Origin: an uncultured Sphingopyxis sp.
GTDB lineage: Bacteria > Pseudomonadota > Alphaproteobacteria > Sphingomonadales > Sphingomonadaceae
Direction of reading: 5' to 3'
Assembly: GCF_900078365.1 (NCBI RefSeq)
Contig: NZ_LT598653.1
Location: 1,736,001 to 1,800,000, forward strand
DNA length: 64,000 nucleotides
Below the pieces are notes generated by a model. The model had not been told where the DNA came from and ran no database searches. It saw nothing but the letters and a program-made list of their open reading frames with translations. Below, piece by piece: positions 1 to 8,978 of this stretch. Both the position numbers and the translations under genes were made by a program. Every line of letters starts with the position of its first letter. Positions within the stretch are counted from its first letter, which is position 1.

Positions 1-430
1 CCTCGCTGGCACCCTTACCAGTGAGCGCGTCGAGCAGGCGCTCCATCGCGGCCTCTTCGGCGGCGGCGCGCACCGCTTCGCGACGACGGTCCTTTTCGAG
101 CCGCACGGCCTCCTCGACGAGGTCGCGCGCGATCTGTTCGACGTCGCGGCCGACATAGCCGACCTCGGTGAACTTGGTCGCCTCGACCTTGACGAAGGGG
201 GCGTCGGCAAGCTTGGCGAGGCGGCGCGAAATCTCGGTCTTGCCGCAGCCGGTGGGGCCGATCATCAGAATATTCTTGGGAGTCACCTCGTCGCGGAGAT
301 CGGGCGCCAGCTGCTGGCGGCGCCAGCGATTGCGCAGTGCGACAGCCACCGCGCGCTTCGCGGCGGTCTGGCCGATGATATGCGTGTCGAGCGCGGCGAC
401 GATCGCCTTCGGGGTCAGGTCTTTGTTCAT
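1..430 (-). CDS. hslU: ATP-dependent protease ATPase subunit HslU (3' part outside the window)
   Basis: AAA+ unfoldase that forms the HslVU (ClpYQ) complex with the HslV peptidase in the cytoplasm. Only the first 143 codons are present; the gene runs off the left edge. Visible are the start MNKDLTPKAIVAALDTHIIG, a Walker A motif GPTGCGKT at residues 58-65, and the pore-loop motif GYVG at 91-94, followed by the start of the charged helical I domain. The ATG at 430 is the first in frame and gives the usual N-terminus. It lies downstream of hslV on the same strand, with an unrelated oxidoreductase gene in between, so the three are probably cotranscribed. Confidence 0.95.
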   Translation of the reverse strand, partial: MNKDLTPKAIVAALDTHIIGQTAAKRAVAVALRNRWRRQQLAPDLRDEVTPKNILMIGPTGCGKTEISRRLAKLADAPFVKVEATKFTEVGYVGRDVEQIARDLVEEAVRLEKDRRREAVRAAAEEAAMERLLDALTGKGASE

Positions 431-494
431 ATGTCGGAGAGGTCCAGCAGAAAGAAATTCATGTGGCGGCTAGATGGGAAGGGGGCCCGGCAAG

Positions 495-1580
495 TCAAGC
501 CGGGCAGCGAAAGCCGGCGAACAGCCGCTGGTGCGCGTCGACGATGCGCGCGATGCGCTCGGGCTGGGGCTCGGCCTCCCATATGTTCCGCTCGTAGCTG
601 CCGCCGATCACGATCCCGTCGGGGCGCGGGAACATATAGCCTGCGTCGCCGGTGAAGGCGTAGCGGACCTCCGGCTGGGGGATCAGGATCGCGAGCTGGC
701 CGCGGATCGGGATCAGCTCCGTGTCGCCGAAGAGCTCGCGCGCGCCGAGACCGGTGCAGTTGAAGACGAGCGTTTCGGAGAGCGACGCGATCTCGGCGGG
801 CGACGCGAAGCCGCGCACCGCGATGCGTCCGCCCGCGCCCTCGATATCGCGCATCATCTGGCGAAGATAGCGGCCGGTCTCGACATAGATCGTGTCATAT
901 TGCCAGAGCCGCTCGACCGGGAAGGGGTGTTCATCAGGGCGAAGCGCGCGCGCGGCGGGCGGGAAGGTCGCAAGCTTGGGTTCCTCGGGCGAGCCTTCGG
1001 AATAGGTCGTCAGCCAGCGCACGCCATAATCGTCGCCGACCATGATCTGAAAGCGTCGCCAACTGTAATCGAGCGCCGCGGTGAACTGCCGCCGCCATTC
1101 GGGGGTGACCGCGTCTGCCTTGAACAGGCCGAAGGGATGGAATTGCCCCCCCGCGATATTCGAAGTCGTGTCGGGCGGCAGCGCCTTGGCATAGACGGTA
1201 ACGGGAAAACCCGCTTCCTGCAGCAGCCGCGCGGTCGACAGGCCGACGATGCCGGCGCCGATCACCGCGACGGGGCCGCTGTGGCCGGGCGCGCTCATTT
1301 CGACCGCGAGCTTCGCGGTGCCCCAGCTCATCGTGATGCCCGAACCGCCGTGGCCGTAATTGTGGACGAGCCGCTTGGCGCCGAGCGTATCGGCGCGAAC
1401 AACGAAGCCGCCGGGACGATAGGGGCGCAGGCCAGCGACAGTGCGGATGACACGGTCGGGCGACGCCTTGACCGGTGCAAGGCAGGCGGTGGGGGTGCGG
1501 ACCGTGGTAGTGGCGCAGCCGGGCAGGGCGAGCGCGGCCGAGGCGGCAACGAAATGGCGGCGGGGGAGGGCGTGAATCAC
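495..1580 (-). CDS. FAD-dependent oxidoreductase of the D-amino-acid oxidase family, with permuted motif order and a Tat/lipoprotein-like signal
   Basis: 361 residues. The N-terminus has a twin-arginine pair (RRHF, 7-10), a hydrophobic stretch and a lipobox-like LPGC ending at Cys22, so export through Tat and perhaps lipidation is likely. The motifs that close normal D-amino-acid oxidases, GLRPYR (50-55) and HNYGHGGSG (73-81) followed by TMSWG, come first here. The FAD-binding GAGIVG (108-113), which normally opens the protein, comes after them. The chain ends at a GGSYERN-type strand and helix that usually sit just before the GLRP motif. This is the pattern of a circular permutation. The likely reaction is oxidation of an amine or D-amino acid; the substrate is unknown. 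The start codon is GTG, 17 bp after the hslV stop. Confidence 0.85.
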   Translation of the reverse strand: MIHALPRRHFVAASAALALPGCATTTVRTPTACLAPVKASPDRVIRTVAGLRPYRPGGFVVRADTLGAKRLVHNYGHGGSGITMSWGTAKLAVEMSAPGHSGPVAVIGAGIVGLSTARLLQEAGFPVTVYAKALPPDTTSNIAGGQFHPFGLFKADAVTPEWRRQFTAALDYSWRRFQIMVGDDYGVRWLTTYSEGSPEEPKLATFPPAARALRPDEHPFPVERLWQYDTIYVETGRYLRQMMRDIEGAGGRIAVRGFASPAEIASLSETLVFNCTGLGARELFGDTELIPIRGQLAILIPQPEVRYAFTGDAGYMFPRPDGIVIGGSYERNIWEAEPQPERIARIVDAHQRLFAGFRCPA

Positions 1581-1597
1581 CCCGCGACCATAGAGGG

Positions 1598-2164
1598 TCA
1601 GCCCTTGATGTCGATGGTCTCGGACGTGAACTGGTCGTTGGTGTAGACGCAGATGTCCGCGGCGACCTCCATTGCCTTCCTCGTCAGCACCTCGGGATCC
1701 TTCTCATAGTCCGCCAGCGCGCGCGCGGCGGAGAGGGCGTAGTTGCCGCCCGAGCCGATCGCGGCGATGCCGCCCTTGGGTTCGAGCACGTCGCCGTTGC
1801 CGGTGATGACGAGCGTGACCTCCTTGTCGGCGACGATCATCATCGCTTCCAAATTGCGGAGATATTTGTCGGTGCGCCAGTCCTTGGCGAGTTCGACCGC
1901 GGCGCGCAGCAACTGGCCATTGTGGCGCTCGAGCTTGGCCTCGAGCCGTTCGAAGAGAGTGAAGGCGTCGGCGGTCGCGCCCGCGAAACCGCCGATCACG
2001 CTGCCGTCATGGAGGCGACGGACTTTCTTCGCATTGGGCTTCATCACCGTCTGGCCCATCGACACCTGGCCGTCGCCGATGATGACGACCTTGTCGTCGC
2101 TGCGGGCGGAGAGGATAGTGGTTCCGTGCCAGGGCGCGGCACTTTGCGCATGGGGATTGGTCAT
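1598..2164 (-). CDS. hslV: ATP-dependent protease subunit HslV
   Basis: Peptidase of the HslVU protease, related to proteasome beta subunits. 188 residues from the ATG at 2164, close to the usual family size. The N-terminal nucleophile threonine is Thr15 in WHGTTILSARS, exposed after propeptide removal. The GDGQVSMGQTVMK and GGFAGATADAFTL motifs are typical. A longer reading frame upstream would add about 53 Arg-rich residues that run through a palindromic intergenic repeat, so it was rejected. It is the first gene of the hslV - oxidoreductase - hslU run. Confidence 0.95.
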   Translation of the reverse strand: MTNPHAQSAAPWHGTTILSARSDDKVVIIGDGQVSMGQTVMKPNAKKVRRLHDGSVIGGFAGATADAFTLFERLEAKLERHNGQLLRAAVELAKDWRTDKYLRNLEAMMIVADKEVTLVITGNGDVLEPKGGIAAIGSGGNYALSAARALADYEKDPEVLTRKAMEVAADICVYTNDQFTSETIDIKG

Positions 2165-2214
2165 GCGGCGGGATATGGGCGATGGGCGGCGGGGCTGCAA
2201 GGGGAGGGCGGCTC

Positions 2215-2352
2215 GATCCTCCCTGCGGCGAAGCCGTGGGGAGGGGGACCGTCGCCGCAGGCGATGGTGGAGGGGCGACAACGTTGCGCCATTAGCCCCT
2301 CCGTCAGTGCTTCGCGCTGCCACCTCCCCATGCCTGCGGCACAGGGAGGATC
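2215..2352. repeat. Long imperfect inverted repeat between manA and hslV
   Basis: The outer arms are exact: GATCCTCCCTG at 2215-2225 and CAGGGAGGATC at 2342-2352. Further inner complementarity includes GTGGGGAGG with CCTCCCCAT and GGAGGGGC with GCCCCTCC. The left half also folds on itself around GCGGCGAAGCCG, as in paired REP elements. The right arm overlaps the manA stop codon, so the element could end manA transcription or protect its 3' end. Confidence 0.7.
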
Positions 2353-3181
2353 AGGCAGGCCAGGTCAGGAGCGCGCGGGCGCCTTCATCGACCTCGATCT
2401 CGGTCGGATCGGTAAGCAGTACGGCCTCGCCGAGCGCGATGGCTTCGCCCGCGACTCGACAGCCGGCCGAAAGTGGCACGAAGGTCAGCTCACCCGTCGC
2501 CTGTTCGATGATGGCCGGATCGATCGGGACGGCGAGCTGGGCGAGATGGAAATGCGGGCCGCTTACCAGCATGCGGTTCGCCGCGGGGTCGACGACCGTA
2601 TCGCGCGGGTCGTGGACCGGACCGGGGTTCGAGACCTTGAGTCCTTGGTCGAGATGCAGCTCGCGCGGCCGGCCGTAATCGTAGAGGCGGTAGGTGCAAT
2701 CGACATTCTGCTGAACCTCGACCACGGTGAGCCCGCCGCCGATCGCGTGGATCGTGCCCGCCCGATTATAGACGAAGTCATTCTCCTTCGAGGGCCGCCA
2801 GTCGATCATGTCGACGATAGATCCGTCGAGCGCGGCGTCGTGAAGCGTCTCACGCGCGGTTTCGCGGTTGAGGCCCACGCCCAGCTCGGCACCCGGCTGC
2901 GCATCGAGGATCAGCCAGCATTCCTCCTTGCCGCGCGGGAATCCGGCGGCGCGCGCGGCTTCGTCATTGGGGTGAACCTGAATCGACAGCCGCTCCGACG
3001 TGAAGAGGAATTTGACCATGATCGGCGCGTCGTCGCCGGCGGGGTTGGCGAACCATATCTCCCCGATGCGGCGGCCGCCGAAGTCGCCGAAATCGGCGGG
3101 GATGTCGGTGCGGCCCCACGGCTTTTCGACGACGATCGTTTCGAGGCGGGTCAGCATCGCATCAGGATGCTGGGTCGCCAT
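2351..3181 (-). CDS. manA: Mannose-6-phosphate isomerase, class I
   Basis: Interconverts fructose-6-phosphate and mannose-6-phosphate, feeding mannose nucleotide sugars. The 276 residues are short beside the roughly 390 of the E. coli enzyme but fit the compact bacterial type. Zinc-site motifs are visible: QVHPND (Gln68, His70), KEECW (Glu87) and GTIHAIGGG in the middle of the chain, followed by VVEVQQNVDCTYRLYDYGR. Substrate-site features around the EKPWG start (19-23) also fit. It follows wecC by about 20 bp on the same strand, so wecB-wecC-manA is a likely operon. The stop codon lies in the arm of a long inverted repeat. Confidence 0.9.
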   Translation of the reverse strand: MATQHPDAMLTRLETIVVEKPWGRTDIPADFGDFGGRRIGEIWFANPAGDDAPIMVKFLFTSERLSIQVHPNDEAARAAGFPRGKEECWLILDAQPGAELGVGLNRETARETLHDAALDGSIVDMIDWRPSKENDFVYNRAGTIHAIGGGLTVVEVQQNVDCTYRLYDYGRPRELHLDQGLKVSNPGPVHDPRDTVVDPAANRMLVSGPHFHLAQLAVPIDPAIIEQATGELTFVPLSAGCRVAGEAIALGEAVLLTDPTEIEVDEGARALLTWPA

Positions 3182-3202
3182 AGAAGCGTCAAGCGAAGAG
3201 CG

Positions 3203-4507
3203 TCAGGCGGCTCTGTGCAGCCGATTGCCGGCCGCGCCGTTCGGCTGGTCGAGCCAGAGACCGCGGGTATCATAGACGATCTTGTCGCCGCGTTCCTCGA
3301 TCGGGATCGACTTGAAGAGGTCGTGATCGACGAGGACAATGAGGAGGTCGCAGCCGGCGAGCGCGCTGTCGAGGTCGATCAGCTCGGCGCCGGTGCCCGC
3401 GAATTCCATCGGCAGGCCGCGCGCATAGGGTTCGACGATCTCGATCTGCTTGCCGAAACGGCGCGCGAGCGCGGCGGCGACTTCGACCGCGGGGCTTTCG
3501 CGGAAATCGTCGATATTGGGTTTGAAGGCGAGGCCGAGGCACGCGACGCGCGCCTTCGGATACTGCGACACGAGCATTTCGGCGGCGCCGATTACATGCG
3601 CGGTCTTGGCGAGATTGACCTCGCGTGCGGTGCGGATCAGGCGGCTGTGGTCGGGCGCGCCATGGACGAGGAACCAGGGATCGACCGCGATGCAATGGCC
3701 GCCGACGCCGGGTCCCGGCTGAAGGATGTTGACGCGCGGGTGGCGGTTGGCGAGGCGGATCACCTCCCACACGTCGACGCCCATGTGCTCGGCCATCATC
3801 GACAGTTCGTTGGCGAAGGCGATGTTGACGTCGCGATAACTGTTTTCGACGAGTTTGACCATTTCGGCGGCGCGCGCCGAGGTGGTGACGCAAGCGCCGC
3901 GCACGAACTGGCGGTAGAAGGTCATCGCGCGGCGCGCGCAGCGCGGCGTGATGCCGCCGATACAGCGGTCGTTGTCGACGAGCTCGACGAGGATGCGGCC
4001 CGGCAGCACGCGCTCGGGGCAGTAGGCGACGAAGATGTCGGCGGCGCCGTTACAGGCGCCCGGCACCTTGAGATCGGGGCGCAGCTCGGCGAGCAACGCC
4101 GCGACCTTCTCGGTGGTGCCAACGGGCGAAGTCGATTCGAGGATGACGAGATTGCCCGGCTGAAGCTTGGGCGCGATCGCGCGCGCGGCCGACAGGACAT
4201 GGCCGATGTCGGGGCGATGCTCCTCGTCGTGCGGCGTCGGCACCGCGATGACGAAAACGTCGGCGGGCGCGACCTCGGTCGCGGCCACTAGCGCGCCGCG
4301 CGATACGACGCCCTGGACGAGGCCGTCGAGATCGACTTCCTCGATATGCACCTTGCCATTGTTGACCGTGTCGACGACGTGCTGGCTGACATCGACGCCC
4401 GTGACCTTGTTGCCCGAGCGCGCGATCAGCGCGGCGGTGGGTAGGCCGATATAGCCGAGGCCGAGGACGGTGACCGTCTGTTCGCTATCAATGGGCACGC
4501 GCAACAA
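3203..4507 (-). CDS. wecC: UDP-N-acetyl-D-mannosamine dehydrogenase
   Basis: Oxidises UDP-ManNAc to UDP-ManNAcA in two NAD-dependent steps. 434 residues in the usual three-domain layout: an N-terminal Rossmann fold with GLGYIG (16-21), a central domain with AYCPERVLPG, the catalytic cysteine motif GPGVGGHCIAVDPWF, and a C-terminal domain with GLAFKPNIDDFRESP. The AYCPERVLPGR and HCIAVDPWF forms favour WecC over UDP-glucose dehydrogenase. Its start overlaps the end of wecB by 20 bp, as in a coupled operon, so the 2-epimerase product passes straight to this enzyme. Confidence 0.92.
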   Translation of the reverse strand: MLRVPIDSEQTVTVLGLGYIGLPTAALIARSGNKVTGVDVSQHVVDTVNNGKVHIEEVDLDGLVQGVVSRGALVAATEVAPADVFVIAVPTPHDEEHRPDIGHVLSAARAIAPKLQPGNLVILESTSPVGTTEKVAALLAELRPDLKVPGACNGAADIFVAYCPERVLPGRILVELVDNDRCIGGITPRCARRAMTFYRQFVRGACVTTSARAAEMVKLVENSYRDVNIAFANELSMMAEHMGVDVWEVIRLANRHPRVNILQPGPGVGGHCIAVDPWFLVHGAPDHSRLIRTAREVNLAKTAHVIGAAEMLVSQYPKARVACLGLAFKPNIDDFRESPAVEVAAALARRFGKQIEIVEPYARGLPMEFAGTGAELIDLDSALAGCDLLIVLVDHDLFKSIPIEERGDKIVYDTRGLWLDQPNGAAGNRLHRAA

Positions 4508-5603
4508 TCTCCGCTATTCGTTCCGCCGCGCGGCCGTCACCGAAGGGATTATGGGCGCGGGCCATGGCGTTATAGGCGTTTTCATCGTCCAAAAGGCTGA
4601 AAATTTCCGAAACGATGCGATTTTTGTCGGTGCCGACAAGGCGCGCGGTGCCGGCCTCGATCCCCTCGGGGCGTTCGGTCGTTTCGCGCATCACGAGGAC
4701 CGGTTTGCCGAGCGAGGGCGCTTCCTCCTGCACGCCGCCACTATCGGTGAGCACAAGCGTGCTCATCCCGAGCAGGCGGACGAAATGCGGATAATCGAGC
4801 GGGTCGATCAGCGCGACATTGGCAAGATTGCCGAGGATCGGTTCCATCGCGCTGCGGACGTGCGGATTGGGGTGGACCGGAAAAACGACCGCGACGTCGT
4901 CGCGCGCGGCGATTCCGGCGATCGCATCGGCGATCGCTTTCATCCCCTCGCCGAAATTCTCGCGGCGGTGCGACGTGACCGCGATGATCCGCCTGTCCGA
5001 AAAACGCGCGGCCAAGGCGTCGAGACCGGCGGCGAGCGAGGGTTCGCCACCGATCCGCGCCTTGGTCGCGAGCAGCGCGTCGATCACGGTGTTGCCGGTG
5101 ACGTGGATGCGCTCCGCAGGCACGTTCTCGGCGAGCAAGGCCGCCGCGGCGGTTTCGGTTGGCGCGAAATGAAGGTCGGCGACCGCGCCCGCGACCTTGC
5201 GGTTCACCTCCTCAGGCCAGGGATGATAGATATTTCCGCTACGCAGCCCCGCCTCGACATGGCCGACGGGAATCTTGCGGAAATAGGCGGCGAGCGTCGC
5301 AGCCATCGTCGTCAGCGTGTCGCCGTGAACAAGGACGCGATCCGGTTTTTCGCGGTCGAACGTCTCGCCTAGGCCGGTGACGAGCCGGGCGAGCAGGGCG
5401 TCGAGCGACTGGTTGGGGGTCATCACGTCGAGGTCGACGTCAGCTGTTATACGCGCGATGTCCAGAACCTGATCGAGCATTTCGCGGTGCTGGGCGGTCA
5501 CGCAAACGCGGACCTCGATTTCGGCCCGTTCGCGCAGCGCATGGACGACGGGAAACATCTTGATCGCTTCCGGCCGGGTGCCGAAAACCGTCATAACCTT
5601 CAT
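4488..5603 (-). CDS. wecB: UDP-N-acetylglucosamine 2-epimerase (non-hydrolysing)
   Basis: Converts UDP-GlcNAc to UDP-ManNAc. 371 residues beginning MKVMTVFGTRPEAIK, the family signature. Other motifs are VHGDTLTTMA, GHVEAGLRSG, VTGNTVIDALL, SHRRENFG and LTDSGGVQEEAPSLGKPVLVMR. The start at 5603 was chosen because GGAGG lies 6 bases upstream; the frame stays open a further 54 codons without family similarity. First gene of the wecB-wecC-manA run, divergent from the phosphatase gene to its right. A second, distinct epimerase of the same superfamily lies at 25.2-26.3 kb. Confidence 0.94.
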   Translation of the reverse strand: MKVMTVFGTRPEAIKMFPVVHALRERAEIEVRVCVTAQHREMLDQVLDIARITADVDLDVMTPNQSLDALLARLVTGLGETFDREKPDRVLVHGDTLTTMAATLAAYFRKIPVGHVEAGLRSGNIYHPWPEEVNRKVAGAVADLHFAPTETAAAALLAENVPAERIHVTGNTVIDALLATKARIGGEPSLAAGLDALAARFSDRRIIAVTSHRRENFGEGMKAIADAIAGIAARDDVAVVFPVHPNPHVRSAMEPILGNLANVALIDPLDYPHFVRLLGMSTLVLTDSGGVQEEAPSLGKPVLVMRETTERPEGIEAGTARLVGTDKNRIVSEIFSLLDDENAYNAMARAHNPFGDGRAAERIAEIVARAH

Positions 5604-5865
5604 GAAGTGCCTCCGGGGCCAGGGCGCGATTCTTGTGCGCACAGGCGTGAAGCGTCGCGGGTTAACAGGCAATGCTTTCGACACTCTTAAGCAATAACTT
5701 CCTCCGTCTGCCGTACTTTCGAAGGGCTGGCGCAACCCTCGGCCCTGTCCGGCGTATGTTGTCATCGCCCGGCGAGGCGATTAGGGGAGGGCGCAAGCGA
5801 CGCTTGGCGGACGCTCTCTCCCTCTTGTTCGGCTCGATATTTGGCGTTGGATCGGCTCTATAGTG

Positions 5866-6636
5866 ATGTTCTGGAAGCGTAAGACCAAGTCGGCTCCGTC
5901 GTCGGCGCGCGGAGGATTCTCGATACCCGACGGGCAGCGTGTCTATGCGATCGGCGATATTCATGGCCGCGACGACCTGTTCGCGCAGATGATCGACGCG
6001 ATCCGCGCCGACAATGCGAAGCGCGATCCGGCCAAAGTTACGCTGATCCTGCTCGGCGACCTTGTCGATCGCGGCCCGGATTCGGCGGGCGTTGTCGATC
6101 GCGCCATGCGGCTGAGCGAGGACTTTCCCGACACGCGGCTGTTGATCGGCAATCATGAAGAGTGTTTTCTCGCCGCGCTGACCGGTGACATCCGGCGCGT
6201 GCGCTATTTCATGCGGATCGGAGGAGATGCGACGATTCGCAGTTACTGGCGGGACGATGCGGGTTTTGCCGAAGCGAGCTTCGAAGAGGTGGCGGCGCGC
6301 ATGCCGACGCTGGTTCCGGCGGAACATGTCGATTTCCTGGGCAGCGGCGAGGATGTGATCGAGATCGGCGATTACGCTTTCGTCCATGCGGGCGTGCGGC
6401 CGGGCGTCCCGCTCGAAAAGCAGCAGCTTTCCGATTTGCGGTGGATCCGCGACGAATTTCTCGACGACCTTGGCGATCATGGAAAAATGATCGTGCATGG
6501 TCACAGCATCACGCCGGCACCCGACGAGCAGGCCAACCGCATCGGGGTCGACGTTGGCGCCTTCCAAAGCGGCACCCTGGCCGCGCTGGGTATCGAAGGG
6601 ACGCGCCGCTGGTTTCTATTCGCACGCGACGGGTAA
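5866..6636 (+). CDS. Metallophosphoesterase, PPP-type serine/threonine protein phosphatase
   Basis: 256 residues with the full PPP signature: GDIHG (30-34), GDLVDRG (64-70) and GNHE (95-98), then FVHAGVRPG and IVHGHS. These bind the two catalytic metal ions. Bacterial relatives (PrpA/PphA type) act on phospho-Ser/Thr and sometimes phospho-Tyr. It is the first gene of the module that contains a BY-kinase, and no low-molecular-weight tyrosine phosphatase was seen in the window, so it may oppose that kinase; this is inference. A GTG directly before the ATG (5863) is an equally possible start. The spacer to divergent wecB is about 260 bp and should hold both promoters, which I could not pin down. 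Confidence 0.87.
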   Translation: MFWKRKTKSAPSSARGGFSIPDGQRVYAIGDIHGRDDLFAQMIDAIRADNAKRDPAKVTLILLGDLVDRGPDSAGVVDRAMRLSEDFPDTRLLIGNHEECFLAALTGDIRRVRYFMRIGGDATIRSYWRDDAGFAEASFEEVAARMPTLVPAEHVDFLGSGEDVIEIGDYAFVHAGVRPGVPLEKQQLSDLRWIRDEFLDDLGDHGKMIVHGHSITPAPDEQANRIGVDVGAFQSGTLAALGIEGTRRWFLFARDG

Positions 6637-6722
6637 CCGGAAGGTGCCGCTTGACGGCGGCCTTCGAAATCGGGACATCGTGCCCTCCTTTCTTCCGGAA
6701 CCCGGAACAGAAACCCGAGTAA

Positions 6723-8156
6723 ATGACCAGAAATTCCAGAAAATCTGCAAGATCGTCGTCGAAATCCGCAATGAGTCGACAGCCGCTTTCGGCCTGGGTG
6801 CCCGTGGCCTTTCTCGTCTTCGTCTTCCTGACCGGGGGCGGCGCGCGCAGTGACATAGCATCATTGCCCCTGCTCCGCGGCGGCGCGGTCCTTTTCGCCT
6901 TTTGGGCGGCGCTACAGATGGACGGCAGCGATTGGCGGCGGGTGCGGACGCCGCTGTTGTTGCTCGGTGCGTTGACCGCATGGATCGGTATCCAGCTGAT
7001 TCCGTTGCCGCCCGCGATGTGGCAGGGGTTGCCGGGACGCGAGACGATCGCGGCGATCGATCGTCTGCTGGGGCAGCCGGACATCTGGCGCCCGATTTCG
7101 CTGACGCCCTCGCAAGGCTTCAACAGCCTTTTGGCGATGACCGTGCCGTTTGCGGCCTTGCTCGTCTACAGCCGCGGCAGCGCGGAGGATGGTTCGCGAA
7201 TCCTTTTCGCCGTCGTCGGCATCGCCTGTGTCAGCGCGCTGCTGGGGCTTGTGCAGATCATGTCGGGCCCGTCGAGCGGCGCCTATCTCTACCGCATTAC
7301 CAATTCGCAAGACATGGTCGGCCTCTTCGCCAACCGCAATCATCATTCCATATTTCTTGCCTCTTCCGTGATTATTGCGGCAATGTTGTTGCGCGACGAA
7401 TTCATGCGCAAGCAGCGGCGCGGGCTGGTTTGTGTTTGTTTGGCGCTCGTCGGCGTCAGCCTGACCGTGATGACGGTCCTTATCGGGTCGCGAGCCGGCC
7501 TTGTGGCCGGGGTCGTCGCTTTTTCGGCCGGATATCTGATGGTGGCGTCGGCGTGGCAGTCGCACGGGTCGAGGCGAACTTCCGGCGCGCCTGCATTGTC
7601 TCCGCGCCGGGCGAAATGGCTGCTCTACGCGCCGGTTGTCGCGATGGCTCTCCTGCTGGGAGGCGGACTCTGGGCTTCGAGCCGGATGACGGCATTTTCG
7701 CGAGTGCTGGGTGCCGACGTCGCGGAGGACATGCGCGTTCAGGCCTGGTCGACCGTTCAATCGATGCTGGAGACATATTGGGTGATGGGAAGCGGTTTCG
7801 GCTCCTTCCCGGATGTGTACGAAATGTTCGAACCCGACCGGCTCCTTCAGCCTTCCTATTTCAACCACGCGCACAATGACTGGGCGGAAATCTTCATCAC
7901 GGGCGGCGTGCCGGCGATGGTCATAATGATTGCGGCGATCGCCTGGATCGTGCGCGGCGCGCTGCGTCGCGGCACGCGGGGACTGCTCAAGGGGCATCGC
8001 GGCGACATCCGTCTGTCGGCGATGCTGATATTGTGTCTGATCGCGCTCGGAAGCGTCGTCGATTACCCGCTTCGTGTGCCCTCGATTCAGCTTCTGTCGA
8101 TCATTCTCGTGATCCTGTTGTGCTGCTCCAAAGGTGGGCCGACGCGACAGGATTAG
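6723..8156 (+). CDS. O-antigen ligase / Wzy_C-type polysaccharide polymerase membrane protein
   Basis: 477 residues with many hydrophobic segments, consistent with ten or more membrane spans. The Wzy_C-type periplasmic loop is visible: SRAGLVAGVVAF near the middle, then GSGFGSFPDVYEMFEP and NHAHNDWAEI, where the conserved His and Asp residues of this family sit. It probably polymerises or transfers lipid-linked glycan at the periplasmic face. The neighbours (OPX lipoprotein and Wzc-type kinase) suggest polysaccharide export rather than lipopolysaccharide ligation. A second Wzy candidate is at 22.6 kb, so the two likely have separate jobs. Confidence 0.82.
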   Translation: MTRNSRKSARSSSKSAMSRQPLSAWVPVAFLVFVFLTGGGARSDIASLPLLRGGAVLFAFWAALQMDGSDWRRVRTPLLLLGALTAWIGIQLIPLPPAMWQGLPGRETIAAIDRLLGQPDIWRPISLTPSQGFNSLLAMTVPFAALLVYSRGSAEDGSRILFAVVGIACVSALLGLVQIMSGPSSGAYLYRITNSQDMVGLFANRNHHSIFLASSVIIAAMLLRDEFMRKQRRGLVCVCLALVGVSLTVMTVLIGSRAGLVAGVVAFSAGYLMVASAWQSHGSRRTSGAPALSPRRAKWLLYAPVVAMALLLGGGLWASSRMTAFSRVLGADVAEDMRVQAWSTVQSMLETYWVMGSGFGSFPDVYEMFEPDRLLQPSYFNHAHNDWAEIFITGGVPAMVIMIAAIAWIVRGALRRGTRGLLKGHRGDIRLSAMLILCLIALGSVVDYPLRVPSIQLLSIILVILLCCSKGGPTRQD

Positions 8157-8223
8157 GGTTGCGGCACCACCGAGAGTCTCTATAGCAGCCCCAATCTCAT
8201 TTGGATCGAGCCCCTTTCCCGAT

Positions 8224-8961
8224 ATGAACCGAATTCCTGCTTTTGCCCTTGTGCCTGCGCTGTTGCTTGCCGGATGCGTCAAGAATGCGCCGCCGGTCGC
8301 GAGCGTTCCGGACAGCCCGGTCACCGCACTCAAGAACTTGCCCGAACCGGAGGCGAGCGACGTCGTTCGTTCAACGCGACTGGCGTTCGTCGGACCCTTC
8401 ACCGAATTGCGTGTCGAGGTGTTCGGCGTTCCGGACATGCAACGCGATATCATGACCGACGGGAAGGGTAATTTCGCGTTCCCGCTCGTTGGGTCAATCG
8501 CCGCTGCGGGCAAGACGCCCGCCGATGTTTCAGAAGAAATTCGTCAGAAATTGGCGGGCCGTTATATTCGCGATCCGCAGGTAACGGTCAATTTCAAGGC
8601 GTCGTCCAATCCGCTTTCCATTCAGTCGATGTCGGTGACCGTCGATGGTCAGGTGAATAAGGCCGGAGCCTATCCGGTCGTTGGCCGTGTCACGCTGATG
8701 CGGGCGGTGGCGCTTGCGGGCGGCACGAACGAGTTCGCCAAACTGGAAGACGTGGTTGTATTTCGCGATGTCGGCAATCAGAAATATGTCGGCATTTACA
8801 ATCTGGAAGCCATCCGGCGGGGTAATTATCCGGATCCGGAAATCTTTCCGAACGACGTAGTCGTTGTCGGCGATTCCCCGGCACGGCGACGGTTCAAGGA
8901 TATACTGGCGGTCGTGCCGGCGCTGTTGTCGCCTGTCATTTTGCTTGCCAGAGAATTTTGA
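8224..8961 (+). CDS. Polysaccharide biosynthesis/export (OPX, Wza-type) lipoprotein
   Basis: Outer-membrane export channel component. 245 residues with a lipoprotein signal ending LLLAGC (lipid Cys18). The PES domain (GPFTELRVEVFGVPDM onward, from about residue 58) is followed by a SLBB-like domain (VTVDGQVNKAGAYPV, about 139-153). The C-terminus PALLSPVILLAREF is hydrophobic and could be a short amphipathic end segment. Start set at 8224; an upstream in-frame ATG would put 30 residues before the signal peptide. It is followed within 20 bp by the Wzc-type kinase, its usual partner. Confidence 0.9.
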   Translation: MNRIPAFALVPALLLAGCVKNAPPVASVPDSPVTALKNLPEPEASDVVRSTRLAFVGPFTELRVEVFGVPDMQRDIMTDGKGNFAFPLVGSIAAAGKTPADVSEEIRQKLAGRYIRDPQVTVNFKASSNPLSIQSMSVTVDGQVNKAGAYPVVGRVTLMRAVALAGGTNEFAKLEDVVVFRDVGNQKYVGIYNLEAIRRGNYPDPEIFPNDVVVVGDSPARRRFKDILAVVPALLSPVILLAREF

Positions 8962-8978
8962 TCGGGACAGATCGGGTA

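Noticed and set aside
1922..4291. 789-codon open frame on the plus strand opposite manA and wecC
   Set aside because: Arg/Asp/Ala-rich composition typical of the reverse strand of GC-rich genes, no motifs or ribosome site, and the minus strand encodes clear enzymes.
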